Positions 8,207-16,281 of a DNA stretch of 35,537 bases are shown here, one piece after another. Made by a program: the position numbers and the translations under genes. Origin of the DNA: Planctomycetia bacterium (GTDB taxonomy: Bacteria; Planctomycetota; Planctomycetia; Pirellulales; UBA1268). The stretch covers positions 1 through 35,537 of the forward strand of contig JAIOPD010000072.1 in assembly GCA_021414115.1 (NCBI GenBank), read 5' to 3'. The notes beneath the pieces are model-generated. The model did not search any database. It was not told where the DNA came from and saw nothing but the letters and a program-made list of their open reading frames with translations. How positions within the stretch are numbered: position 1 is the stretch's first letter; every line of letters starts with the position of its first letter.

Positions 8207-11200
8207 ATGGTATCGGTCCGCGCACTCGTCGCGCTTGCCGTGTTCGGCTTGATGGCCGAGGGTGCCGCTGCGCCCCCGGCGGAGGCGCGGGCCGTGAGCA
8301 TCCGCATCCAGTGGGGGGGCGGCACGCCGCAGTCGTGGGCGGGCGACATCGAGGTCGTCGGCATGCCCGCCACGCGAGTGCCCTTCACGTGGCGGACCCT
8401 CTCGGTCGAGGCCGATGCTGCCGCCATGGTGACCGAGGTCGGCGGAGCCCTCGTCGTGCGCCAGCCGCGGGCCGTGGCAAACGACGGCGTCGAACTCACC
8501 GTGGCCGACTGGCGGGAGGCGCGGGTCATCGTCCGCCTCGCGGCCCCCAATATGCCGCAGCCTGCCGCGACGATCGACATCCCGATTGCCGACCTCCTCG
8601 CCGCACCCGCCCAACAGGTTCTCGACGGCCTCGGCAACCGCCTCACCGTGAAGCCGGCGCCGGGCGACGCGCTCCGCGTGACCGCGGCCACGACTCCCGA
8701 CGGAGATTTCTCGACCGCTGCCCTTGGTTTCGTGCGCCGGCCCGGCGATCTGCTCCGCCTGCGGGTCGAGCCGCTCCTCGCCACGGCGCTGCAGGGAGAC
8801 AGCGCCGTCGAACTGCGGATGCGACTGCGGCCGGCGCGGCGATCGACCGACATCGCCACGCAGTCGATCGTGCTCGTGCCTCTCGCCGCAGTCGGCCCCG
8901 CTCCACCGGAAGGCCAGACGCTGACGGCCTTCGAGCCCGTGGTCTTCGACGTCACGCTGCCGAATGGCGAGGGTGTCTACGACGTCGAACTGGAGGCCGT
9001 CATGCGTGGCAGCCTGCGGTGGTCGCGACCGATCGGTGCGCGGCGTGTGCAGTTCGTGGCCGTCGCCGACGCTCCGCAGAACGCACCGTCCGGCGAGTGG
9101 AAGACGATCTATGAACTCGATCCGGGGAGTCCACGGCTCCACGAGCGGCTGCGCCGCCTGCCGGGCATGCCGATGCCCAGCGTCTCGTTGCCCTCGGTGC
9201 CGCTGCCGAAGCTGCCACACGTGCCCCTGCCCAGCGTGTCGGCGATCGTGCCGCGGCTCAGCGGACTGCTCGCGACGGGCCATTCGGTCGTGGCGACGCA
9301 TCCGCTGGGCCCGATGCTGCGGCTCCCGCCCGCGAAAGCGGCCGGTGTGCCCGCGTGGGAGGGCATCACGCTGGCCGGCGTGGAGCCCGGCCTGCCGCTC
9401 GCCGTGGAGGTCGAGTATCCCGACGACCAGGATGCCACGATCGGGCTGACGGTGCTCGAGGCCGATGCGGGGGGCGTGGCGGTCGAATCTCGGCATGCCG
9501 GGGGCTTCGAGGTCAGCCGTCCGCGGTTTGCAGACGCTGCTCCGCGACTCGCCACCCGGCGTTTCGTTTTCTGGCCGACGACGAAGCATCCGCTGATCCT
9601 CGTCTCCAATCCATCGACCAGTTCCAGCGCCACCTTCGGCCGGGTGCGGGTGGCCGTGGGGCCGACAAGGCTGCCCATGATGGCGGCGGGGGAGCGTCGT
9701 AGTTCGTTGATCGACGGCGAGGCGCCGCCACGCCGTACCTATGCCTTCGTCGCGTCTCCCGAACTGTCGCGTGAGTTTGGCGGGGCGAATCGCGTCGGCG
9801 AAGGCTCCGGCACGCCGACGTCCGACTGGCTCACGCACGTGGCGGCCGCCCGGCACTCGGCCGAACTGCTGCGATCGCAGGCTGCCGGTGGCGCGCTGGT
9901 GACCGTCTATGCGGGCGGTGCGGCGCTCTGGCCGACCGATCTCACGCGACAGTCGCCCCGTTGGGATGCATGCGGCGGCCCCGTCGCCTCATGCGAGCCT
10001 GCCGTGAGGGACGTGCTCGGCATGCTCGCGCGGACCTATGCCGGGTATGGGCTCGGACTCGTGCCGGGCCTCTGTTTCGATGCCCCTCTGCCTGCGGTCG
10101 AGCAGGCGACCGCGTCAGGCGTCGTGTCGCCCGGGATCGGCTGCGTGGGCCGCGACGGCAGACCGCGGCTGCTTGCCAACGGCACCATTCACTACAACAT
10201 TCTCGATCCACGGGTGCAGGCCGCCACCGAAGAGATCGTGATCGAGGTCGCGACGAGGCTGCGCGGCCTGCGTGCGATCGACGGTGTGGCGCTCGTCATG
10301 CCGCATGACGGCTGGCTTCACTTTCCCGGCGTCGCCTGGGCGATCGACGACGAGACGTTCTCCCGGTTCGCCGCCACGCTGGCTGAGCCCCCGGTCGCCG
10401 GCCAGGGCGATGGGCGGTTTGCCGAGCGAGCCCGGCTGGTCGAAGGGCCGCTGCGCGAGCAGTGGCTGACCTGGCGGTGCGGCGAAGTCGCCGCCTTTCA
10501 CTCCCGGCTCGCCGATCGGCTCGCTTCCCTCGACGATCGTTTCAGTCTCCATGTGGTGCCGACCACGCTCTTTACGACGGGTGATCTCGCAGCGGCATTC
10601 CGGCCCAGTCTTGGGGCGGAAGGGGATGGGGTCGATGTCGTGCGCATCGCCGGTTTCGATCCGGCGGCGCTCGCGGCCCGGTCGCAGGATCGGGTGGTGT
10701 TCGTCACGCCCAATGTCCATCGGGCCGGCGGCGGGCTCCGCGACATCGCCGTCTGCGGTGCAGTGAACCGCTCGGCGGCGCTTCGCCGCTTCGCTGTGGC
10801 GGCACGGCGGCGTGGGGCGGTGATCGTGGAGGAGCCGCTGGCGATCGACGTGGCTGATGTCGTGCCGCACGGTCCGTTTGGCTCGGCCGCGCTTGGCCGG
10901 CCGTGTTTCGTGCATGCATCGCCCGTCGCAGGTGGGCCGCTCGCCGAGTCGCTCGCGGCGGCCGACGCGGAGATCGTGTTCGACATGCGGCTCGGCACGA
11001 GTTGCGCGGTGCCTGCCGATCGTCTCGGCTACGAATCACTTCCCGTCGGGTCGTGCGAGCCGGTCGAGGGAGTGCCGGCGCCGCTCGCGGTGCGCACCTG
11101 TCGCGTGGGCAACGTCACACGCGCGCAGATCGTCAATGTCTCGGCCGCTCCGGTCCGCGCGATGCTCGTGCTCGGAGGCCGCCCCTCGATGGCGGTCGAT

Positions 11201-12160
11201 GCGGTCTCCGGCGACGCCCTGCCGCTCACGGCGGGCCGCGAGGTCGCGATCGCGCTCGCGCCATGGGATGTGCGGGCCGTGATCCTCGACGGCGGAGCGA
11301 GTGTTGAAAGTGCACGCATCGACTACGACGACACCGTTCGGCGTGCGGTCGCCACCCGGATCGAGGGGCTGCGGGCCAAGCGGGCGGTGCTCGAAGCGCC
11401 CGTGCCGATCGAAGTGCTCGACAACCCTGGTTTTGAGCTCGGCACCGCCGCACCGGCAGGAAGCCGGACTGCCACGATCGCTGGATGGGAGGTGCTCGAG
11501 CCGCGGCGCGGTGCGATCGCCATCGTGCCGGGGACCTTTGCGGCGGGGCAGACCGGACGTGGGCTCGAGTTCTCCTCGTTCAATGGCCTGGCCACGCTCC
11601 GCAGTAATCCGTTCGCGGCGCCGAAGACCGGCCGCATCAGCGTCGCGGTCTGGCTGCGGGTGGCCGAGCGAGGGCCGCAGCCGCCGTTGCGGATCGCGAT
11701 CGAAGGGGTGGAGAACGACCGGGAATACTACCGCTTTGCCTCGGTTGGAGGCCTCGCAGGCGGACGACCGCTCACGGGAGAATGGTCGCTGTTCGTCCTC
11801 CAGGTGGACGATCTTCCGGCGGCGTCTTTGGAATCGATGCGGGTGCGGTTCGACCTGCTGGGGCCGGGCCGCGTGGAGATCGACGACGTGCGGGTGTTCG
11901 ACCTCGCGTTCGACGAATCGCAGCGGGTGCAACTGACCAGGGCGATCAGCGTGCTCGATCGTGAATGCAAGGAAGGGCGGCTTGCGGCGTGCATCGCCGG
12001 CCTCGGGGGCTACTGGCCGGCGTTTCTCGAATCCTTCGTGACCGACGCAGCGGTCGCCGCCTCCGCGGAGCAGGCTCAGCGAGCGGCTGGAGCGCCTGCG
12101 GAGCCGACCCCGCGGCAGGCGGGCGGCATGTTCGACCGCGTGAAGAGCTGGTGGCAGTGA
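8207..12160 (+). CDS. Large secreted protein of unknown function with a glycoside-hydrolase-like TIM-barrel region
   Basis: The 1317-residue product starts with a signal peptide (MVSVRALVALAVFGLMAEGA, likely cleaved near AAA-PP). The first half looks like beta-sandwich domains. Around residues 315-345 a short P-S-V-x-L-P / P-K-L-P-H-V-P-L-P repeat forms a proline-rich linker. Around residues 560-780 strings such as NILDPRVQAATEEI, then IDGVALVMPHDGWLHFPG, resemble the strand-helix rhythm of GH10/DUF4015-like TIM barrels, but the catalytic acids cannot be assigned. Near residue 1070, VLDNPGFELG begins a jelly-roll module similar to carbohydrate-binding domains (W at GWEVLEP, then RISVAVWLRV and VEIDDVRVFDL). 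I do not recognise a named family. A role in binding or processing polysaccharide outside the cytoplasm is inferred only. The start at 8207 was chosen for the signal peptide. Confidence 0.75.
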   Translation: MVSVRALVALAVFGLMAEGAAAPPAEARAVSIRIQWGGGTPQSWAGDIEVVGMPATRVPFTWRTLSVEADAAAMVTEVGGALVVRQPRAVANDGVELTVADWREARVIVRLAAPNMPQPAATIDIPIADLLAAPAQQVLDGLGNRLTVKPAPGDALRVTAATTPDGDFSTAALGFVRRPGDLLRLRVEPLLATALQGDSAVELRMRLRPARRSTDIATQSIVLVPLAAVGPAPPEGQTLTAFEPVVFDVTLPNGEGVYDVELEAVMRGSLRWSRPIGARRVQFVAVADAPQNAPSGEWKTIYELDPGSPRLHERLRRLPGMPMPSVSLPSVPLPKLPHVPLPSVSAIVPRLSGLLATGHSVVATHPLGPMLRLPPAKAAGVPAWEGITLAGVEPGLPLAVEVEYPDDQDATIGLTVLEADAGGVAVESRHAGGFEVSRPRFADAAPRLATRRFVFWPTTKHPLILVSNPSTSSSATFGRVRVAVGPTRLPMMAAGERRSSLIDGEAPPRRTYAFVASPELSREFGGANRVGEGSGTPTSDWLTHVAAARHSAELLRSQAAGGALVTVYAGGAALWPTDLTRQSPRWDACGGPVASCEPAVRDVLGMLARTYAGYGLGLVPGLCFDAPLPAVEQATASGVVSPGIGCVGRDGRPRLLANGTIHYNILDPRVQAATEEIVIEVATRLRGLRAIDGVALVMPHDGWLHFPGVAWAIDDETFSRFAATLAEPPVAGQGDGRFAERARLVEGPLREQWLTWRCGEVAAFHSRLADRLASLDDRFSLHVVPTTLFTTGDLAAAFRPSLGAEGDGVDVVRIAGFDPAALAARSQDRVVFVTPNVHRAGGGLRDIAVCGAVNRSAALRRFAVAARRRGAVIVEEPLAIDVADVVPHGPFGSAALGRPCFVHASPVAGGPLAESLAAADAEIVFDMRLGTSCAVPADRLGYESLPVGSCEPVEGVPAPLAVRTCRVGNVTRAQIVNVSAAPVRAMLVLGGRPSMAVDAVSGDALPLTAGREVAIALAPWDVRAVILDGGASVESARIDYDDTVRRAVATRIEGLRAKRAVLEAPVPIEVLDNPGFELGTAAPAGSRTATIAGWEVLEPRRGAIAIVPGTFAAGQTGRGLEFSSFNGLATLRSNPFAAPKTGRISVAVWLRVAERGPQPPLRIAIEGVENDREYYRFASVGGLAGGRPLTGEWSLFVLQVDDLPAASLESMRVRFDLLGPGRVEIDDVRVFDLAFDESQRVQLTRAISVLDRECKEGRLAACIAGLGGYWPAFLESFVTDAAVAASAEQAQRAAGAPAEPTPRQAGGMFDRVKSWWQ

Positions 12161-12180
12161 CGCTCAGGGCTGTCCTCGTC

Positions 12181-12290
12181 AGGAAGCCCCAAGCGCGAGC
12201 GCGGGGTATGCGGGTCGCACTGAGACGGTGCCGGATTGGCCCGTTGGCCACGCTTTCTGTCGGGAAGCCCCAAGCGCGAGCGCGGGGTAT
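12181..12290. repeat. Two direct REP-like repeats between convergent gene ends
   Basis: Two copies of GGAAGCCCCAAGCGCGAGCG plus CGGGGTAT occur at about 12182-12209 and 12263-12290, in direct orientation 81 bases apart. They are the half-unit of the compound repeats at 311-421 and 14557-14667. They lie between the stop codon of the large secreted protein (12160) and that of the HIT protein (12318), which is again a convergent intergenic position. Confidence 0.75.
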
Positions 12291-12317
12291 ACGCTCTCCA
12301 CATCGAACGGTTGCACT

Positions 12318-12659
12318 TTAGCCCGGTGGCCAGCCGAGTCGCCGGCCGCCGAGCAGGTGCACGTGTAGGTGATCGACCGACTGGCCGCCGTCGGGTCCGC
12401 AGTTGACGACGAGCCGATAGCCTCGTGCGAGGCCGAGCTTGCGGGCCAACTCCGTGGCGACGACGACGAGGTGCCCAAGCATGTCTCGGTCGTCGTCCGC
12501 CACGTCTGCGAGCGAGGCGATCGGCCGCTTCGGGATCACGAGCACGTGCACGGGTGCCTGCGGCGCCACGTCATGGAACGCCAGGCAGAGGTCGTCCTCG
12601 TGCTCGATCCGGGCCGGGATCTCCTTGCGAATGATCCGGCCGAAGATCGTGTCAGCCAT
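12318..12659 (-). CDS. HIT-family (histidine triad, HinT-like) nucleotide hydrolase
   Basis: This 113-residue protein has the full-length HIT fold. It begins [20 protein letters not shown], with the usual L-A-F-H-D-x-x-P-Q-A-P-V-H-x-L-V-I-P-K segment and the active-site triad [14 protein letters not shown] (H-x-H-x-H). HinT-type proteins hydrolyse the P-N bond of nucleoside phosphoramidates in the cytosol, and the middle histidine of the triad is nucleotidylated. The C-terminal [12 protein letters not shown] is the standard HinT tail. The ATG at 12659 overlaps the last eight bases of the upstream small gene, which indicates translational coupling. Repeats follow its 3' end. Confidence 0.95.
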   Translation of the reverse strand: MADTIFGRIIRKEIPARIEHEDDLCLAFHDVAPQAPVHVLVIPKRPIASLADVADDDRDMLGHLVVVATELARKLGLARGYRLVVNCGPDGGQSVDHLHVHLLGGRRLGWPPG

Positions 12660-12981
12660 CGGTCGCTTCCGCCGGGGGCGCCGCCTGCTCGGCCTTGCGT
12701 CCGCGACGCCGGGGCGAAGCGGGCGTGGCCCATTCCTTCGTCAGCGCCTCGAAGACCTCGGGGGTCTCGTAGCGAATGACGTTGCGACCTTCCGGCATCG
12801 GTCCGATCAGCGACCGAAACACGGGCGCTCCACGGAGTGCGAGATCGGTGCTGCAGTCGTCGGCTCCGACCTGGAGATGGGTGCGGAGGATGCCCTCCGC
12901 GGAATCGAAATCACGGATCACGAGGGCGCCATCGGTGCCCCGGGTCACGAGCCGCCATGTATCTTTCGCCATATCGCTCAC
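12652..12981 (-). CDS. Small hypothetical protein upstream of and overlapping the HIT gene
   Basis: This is a 109-residue protein of unrecognised family. The first 75 residues look folded ([20 protein letters not shown], then [18 protein letters not shown]). The C-terminus is a basic, alanine/proline-rich tail ([11 protein letters not shown]). It has no signal peptide or membrane segment, so it is probably cytosolic. The start could be GTG 12981 or ATG 12972; the ATG has GGAG ten bases upstream. The 8-base overlap with the HIT gene implies a two-gene operon. It is real rather than a shadow because it is coupled to HIT and its codon use is normal for the region. Confidence 0.7.
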   Translation of the reverse strand: MSDMAKDTWRLVTRGTDGALVIRDFDSAEGILRTHLQVGADDCSTDLALRGAPVFRSLIGPMPEGRNVIRYETPEVFEALTKEWATPASPRRRGRKAEQAAPPAEATDG

Positions 12982-13163
12982 GCTCCACGCGGGGGTTCGA
13001 CGGCCGGCCAGGCGTCTCGAGCCCTCGTCTGAAAGACGTATCGGCAGCGGCGGCGGGCTGGCGGAGCCCGGCTGCCGGCGACCGTCGCCGTCGGTACGGC
13101 GGGCCTCGCCGGCACGCGTCGATTCTTCGCTACGAGCGGTTCAGCCGGAACTGCAAGCCGAAC
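12982..13163. other. Intergenic stretch without recognisable features
   Basis: The stretch lies between the small-protein gene (minus strand) and the tRNA promoter. No protein with recognisable motifs, repeat or RNA gene was seen in it. It should contain the promoter for the small-protein/HIT operon, but no convincing box pair was found. Confidence 0.4.
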
Positions 13164-13192
13164 TTGAGCCATCGCCGATCCGTGCCTACACT
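13164..13192 (+). promoter_or_regulatory. Predicted promoter of the tRNA-Ser gene
   Basis: TTGAGC (13164-13169) and TACACT (13187-13192) are spaced by 17 bases, and the mature tRNA 5' end at 13200 lies eight bases after the -10 box. This placement predicts almost no 5' leader. Confidence 0.55.
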
Positions 13193-13199
13193 CTCCCGC

Positions 13200-13281
13200 G
13201 GAGGGTAAGCGAACGGCTAGCGGTCTGACTCGAAATCAGATGCCGAGAAATCGGTTGCGGGTTCGAATCCCGTGCCCTCCG
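13200..13281 (+). tRNA. tRNA-Ser(CGA)
   Basis: The 82-base gene folds as a class II tRNA. The acceptor GGAGGGT pairs with GCCCTCC (last pair G-U) and is followed by G73, as expected for serine. The anticodon stem TCTGA/TCAGA encloses the loop CTCGAAA (anticodon CGA). A long variable arm CCGA-GAAA-TCGG is present, and the T arm GCGGG-TTCGAAT-CCCGT is standard. No CCA is encoded. The D-arm region (AAGCGAACGGCTAGCGG) does not pair in the usual tRNA-Ser way and base 8 reads A, not U, which is odd. The gene is probably functional because the other arms are intact and a promoter lies directly upstream. Confidence 0.85.
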
Positions 13282-13289
13282 TTTTGATT

Positions 13290-13553
13290 CGCTTGCATTT
13301 TGAGGGCCTTCTCGCCCATCGCGGGGCGTCGCGGAAGTGGCGTGCTAGGAAGGGTTTGCACGTGCGTCGTGCGAATCGTTGAGAAGCGGGGCGTGCGGTT
13401 GCTGCGCTGGATTTGCGCCACTCGTACGTCGGATTTGCGTCGCTTTCCCGATCCCGGTGTGGGTCGATGTCCGCATGGCCTTGCCGGGCCTTCTTGAAGT
13501 CCTCGTCGGTCACCATGCAGTCGTGCTTCATGGCGATCTGCGGTGAGTTGCCA
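13290..13553 (-). pseudogene. Relic of the C-terminal end of a phage-type tyrosine integrase
   Basis: On the minus strand at about 13490-13553 the peptide GNSPQIAMKHDCMVTDEDF followed by KKA matches the end of planctomycete tyrosine recombinases. There, W-I-G-N-S followed by A-x-K-H-Y-L-x-V-T-D-E-D-F lies around the last catalytic histidine/tyrosine region. Here the expected Tyr after KH is D-C. Everything upstream is missing, and the downstream tail continues only with frame changes. The fragment ends a few bases from the tRNA-Ser 3' end, the usual attachment place for integrative elements. No att repeat was identified. Confidence 0.5.
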
Positions 13554-13591
13554 TGCCCTCGGCTGCGGCGGACGACCCGCCGCAGCCCTAG

Positions 13592-14494
13592 ATGGAAGAG
13601 CCGGCCTACGAAATGGCTCCGCATCTGCTCGGCTCGAAAGACGGTCTTTGCGAACGGCTGGACGATGCCGGGCGCGGCGACTACTGCGTGATCGCCGACG
13701 GCGGAAAGCTCGGCGTGCACGAGGGGCTCTACCTCGAGCTCCGCGCCGAGCATCGGTACGGCGAAACGATCGTCGGCAACGTGGGCTGCTTCATCTCGCC
13801 GACACTGATCGCCGACCTGCCGGTCTACAACAGTGAAGAGGTGTATCTGACCAACGTGCTGCTCACGCAGGAGCTGACCGGTGCCTTCTCCGTGTTCGCC
13901 GGCAAGATGGACATGCTCGACGGCGGCATGAACGCCTTCGCCCACGGGCGAGGCAAGACGCAGCTCTCGAACACGGGGTTCGTATTCAACCCGATCGTGA
14001 GTGCGACCGTGCCTTATTCCACGCTGGGGACTGGATTCGTCTTCCATCCCGAGGCTCCATTCCCTACCCCGACGCGCCCGCGCCGACGATCCGCGGCTCG
14101 TGGTGCCTGTATTGGAACTTCGATCAGTTTCTCTTGGTCGATCCGGCCGACGCGGGGCTGGGGCCCGTTCGGCCGCGCGGGCATCGCGGATGCAAACACG
14201 AGCCCGATCGACGCGTTTCTGAGCTTTGGCGTGGGGGGCAACGTGCCGGGCCGGGTGCGGCGCGACGATACGTTTGGCATCGGCTGGTATTGGGTGTCGG
14301 CCAGCCCCCAAATCGGCACGCTGATCACGTCGCAGTTCGGCCCGATCGGCGCCGGCCAAGGCATCGAGTGATTCTACAACTATGCACTCACGCCTGCCGT
14401 TCGCATCACCCCGGACGTGCAAGACATCGTGCCGTCGCTCCGTTCGGCGGAGCCGGCGCTGATCGTCGGCGCGAGGGCGCTCGTGAGCTTCTGA
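13592..14494 (+). pseudogene. Broken OprB-type carbohydrate porin gene
   Basis: Pieces of an outer-membrane OprB-family porin (16-18-stranded channel for sugars) are spread over frames. Frame A carries KLGVHEGLYLELRAEHRYGE, TGAFSVFAGKMDMLDGG and SNTGFVFNP to about 14040. The next piece, RGSWCLYWNFDQFLLVDPAD, lies in another frame (about 14065-14155). Then GWGPFGRAGIADANTSPIDA returns to frame A. An in-frame TGA follows at 14369-14371 within GIE-stop-FYNYALTP. After that the original frame runs on to a natural C-terminus ending ALVSF at 14494, with the terminal Phe typical of porins. At least two frameshifts and one nonsense codon are visible, and the N-terminal signal peptide is missing. The gene is therefore dead or badly degraded. 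Confidence 0.75.
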
Positions 14495-14556
14495 CCCCAC
14501 ACTGCCTCTTAGCCCGTCAGGCCACCGGGCGGATGGGGGCGGCGAGCCAGAGGCAT

Positions 14557-14667
14557 CGGAAGCCCGGAGCGGGAGCGACGGGTATCCGGGTGGCTTCGCG
14601 TGAGGGTGCCGCGGAACGAGGCGGGGTGGAGGGCGTATTCCCCGCGCTCGCGATTGGGGCTTCCCAG
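14557..14667. repeat. REP-like compound repeat (copy 2)
   Basis: This is the second copy of the 311-421 unit: GGAAGCCCGGAGCGGGAGCG at the left end, a shared core with GGCTTCGCGTGAGGG and GCGGGGTGGAG, and CCCCGCGCTCGCGATTGGGG with CTTCCC at the right end. It lies between the porin relic (plus strand) and the DUF1501 gene (minus strand), again between convergent 3' ends. The roughly 100 bases between it and the DUF1501 stop codon contain nothing recognisable. Confidence 0.7.
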
Positions 14668-14771
14668 CCGAAAGCATGTCACCGCCGGTGATCCACACTG
14701 AAAACCCGTTGTTCCAGGCGAGCACGTCGGGCTCCCAAGAGGCAGACGTGTCAAGCGAACGGGAGTGAATG

Positions 14772-16256
14772 TCAGGTGAGAATCGGCTCGATCACGTGGC
14801 CGTGAACGTCGGTGAGCCGACGCTCGATCCCATTGTTGTAGAAGGAGAGCCGGGTGTGATCGAGGCCGAGGATACGGAGGATCGTGGCGTGGAGGTCGTA
14901 GATCGTCGCCACGTTCTCCACCGCCTTGTAGCCGAACTCATCGGTCGCCCCATAAGAGAACGCCCGCTTCACGCCCGCACCCGCAAGCCAGACGGTGAAG
15001 CCCGACGGGTTGTGGTCGCGGCCATTGGCCCCCTTTTGGAACGTCGGCATCCGGCCGAACTCCGTCACGAAGGCGACGAGCGTGTCGGCGAGGAGGCCGC
15101 GATCCTTGAGGTCCTTGAGCAATCCCGCAACGGGCTGATCGAGGATCGGGCCGTGCACCGAGTATTGCTTGGCGATCGTCTTGTGGCCGTCCCAATTGCC
15201 CACGCCCTCGCCCATGGCGTAGGCCCCGTTGAAAAGCTGCACGAACCGCACGCCACGCTCGACGAGCCGGCGGGCGAGGATGCAGTTGCGGGCGAACCGG
15301 GCCTTGAGCGAGTTTTGCGTGTCGTCGGCCCCGTAGAGCTTCAGCGTCTCGGCTGACTCGTCCGCCAGGTCGGCGATCTTTGCCGCCGAGAGCTGCATCT
15401 TCGCCGCCAGCTCGTAGGCGCTGATTCGGGCCGCGAGGTCCGTGTCGCCGGGGTGTCGGGCGAGGTGCTCCTCGTTGAGCATCCGGAGGAACTCTCGGCT
15501 GGCTCGATCGGCGTCCTCCGACATCGTGCCGGGTCGAAATAGATTCGGGATCGGTTTGTCGGCATTGAAAGGCGTGCCCTGGAACACGGCCGGTAAAAAG
15601 GCGCTCTGCCACTGTCGCGGGCCGATCTGCGGGCCGCCACGGGGATCGGGAATCGCCACGAAGGCCGGCAGGTCGCGACACTCGCTGCCCAGGGCGTAGG
15701 TCACCCAGGCGCCGATGCTCGGAAAGCCGTCGAGCGTAAAGCCCGTGGACATCTGCGTCTCGGCGGGGCCGTGAGTGTTGCTCTTGGCCGTCATCGAGTG
15801 GATGAAGCACATCTCGTCGGCGAGATCACCGAGCATCGGCAGAAGCTCACTCGTCATCTTGCCGCTCTCACCCCGGGGCTTGAAATCCCAGAGCGGCTTG
15901 ATCAGATTGCCTTGCTCGCCCTGGAACGTGACCAGCTTCTCGCCGCCGGCCGTCGGCATCGGCGTGTCATGAAGCCGGACAAGCTCAGGCTTGTAGTCGA
16001 ACGAATCGACATGCGAGAGCGCGCCCGAACAGAAGATCATGAGCACGTTCTTCGCCTTCGGCGGGAAGTGCGGCTTCCGCGGCGCGTAGGGCTGGGCGGG
16101 ATCGATGGCCGGGCGGATCGGCGGCTCGGCCCCCAGCAGCCGCTGCTCGTGCAGCAAGGCAGCGAGCGCGATGCTCGAGAGGCCCGTGCCGCCAAACTGC
16201 AGAAAGGCCCTGCGGTCGAGCATCCGGCGGCCAGCGGCGGAGAGGAAGTGATTCAT
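14772..16256 (-). CDS. DUF1501 domain-containing secreted protein
   Basis: This 494-residue protein is of the DUF1501 family (alkaline-phosphatase-like fold), very common in planctomycetes and usually encoded next to DUF1549/DUF1553 cytochrome proteins. The N-terminus [20 protein letters not shown] is a Tat-like signal. Family landmarks are [20 protein letters not shown] (first metal-binding region), [19 protein letters not shown], the [20 protein letters not shown] segment, [14 protein letters not shown] and [20 protein letters not shown] near the C-terminus. The enzymatic activity of the family is not established. The gene starts 25 bases after the stop codon of the DUF1549 gene with GGGAG as the ribosome site, so the pair forms an operon. 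Confidence 0.95.
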   Translation of the reverse strand: MNHFLSAAGRRMLDRRAFLQFGGTGLSSIALAALLHEQRLLGAEPPIRPAIDPAQPYAPRKPHFPPKAKNVLMIFCSGALSHVDSFDYKPELVRLHDTPMPTAGGEKLVTFQGEQGNLIKPLWDFKPRGESGKMTSELLPMLGDLADEMCFIHSMTAKSNTHGPAETQMSTGFTLDGFPSIGAWVTYALGSECRDLPAFVAIPDPRGGPQIGPRQWQSAFLPAVFQGTPFNADKPIPNLFRPGTMSEDADRASREFLRMLNEEHLARHPGDTDLAARISAYELAAKMQLSAAKIADLADESAETLKLYGADDTQNSLKARFARNCILARRLVERGVRFVQLFNGAYAMGEGVGNWDGHKTIAKQYSVHGPILDQPVAGLLKDLKDRGLLADTLVAFVTEFGRMPTFQKGANGRDHNPSGFTVWLAGAGVKRAFSYGATDEFGYKAVENVATIYDLHATILRILGLDHTRLSFYNNGIERRLTDVHGHVIEPILT

Positions 16257-16281
16257 GTCGTCTCCCGGTGATGATCAGGCG

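Noticed and set aside
13217..14725. 502-codon minus-strand frame ending in TEGTGFEPATDF
   Set aside because: The final part is the reverse complement of the tRNA-Ser gene, a known annotation artefact; the middle is opposite the porin relic. Only the short integrase-like piece was kept.
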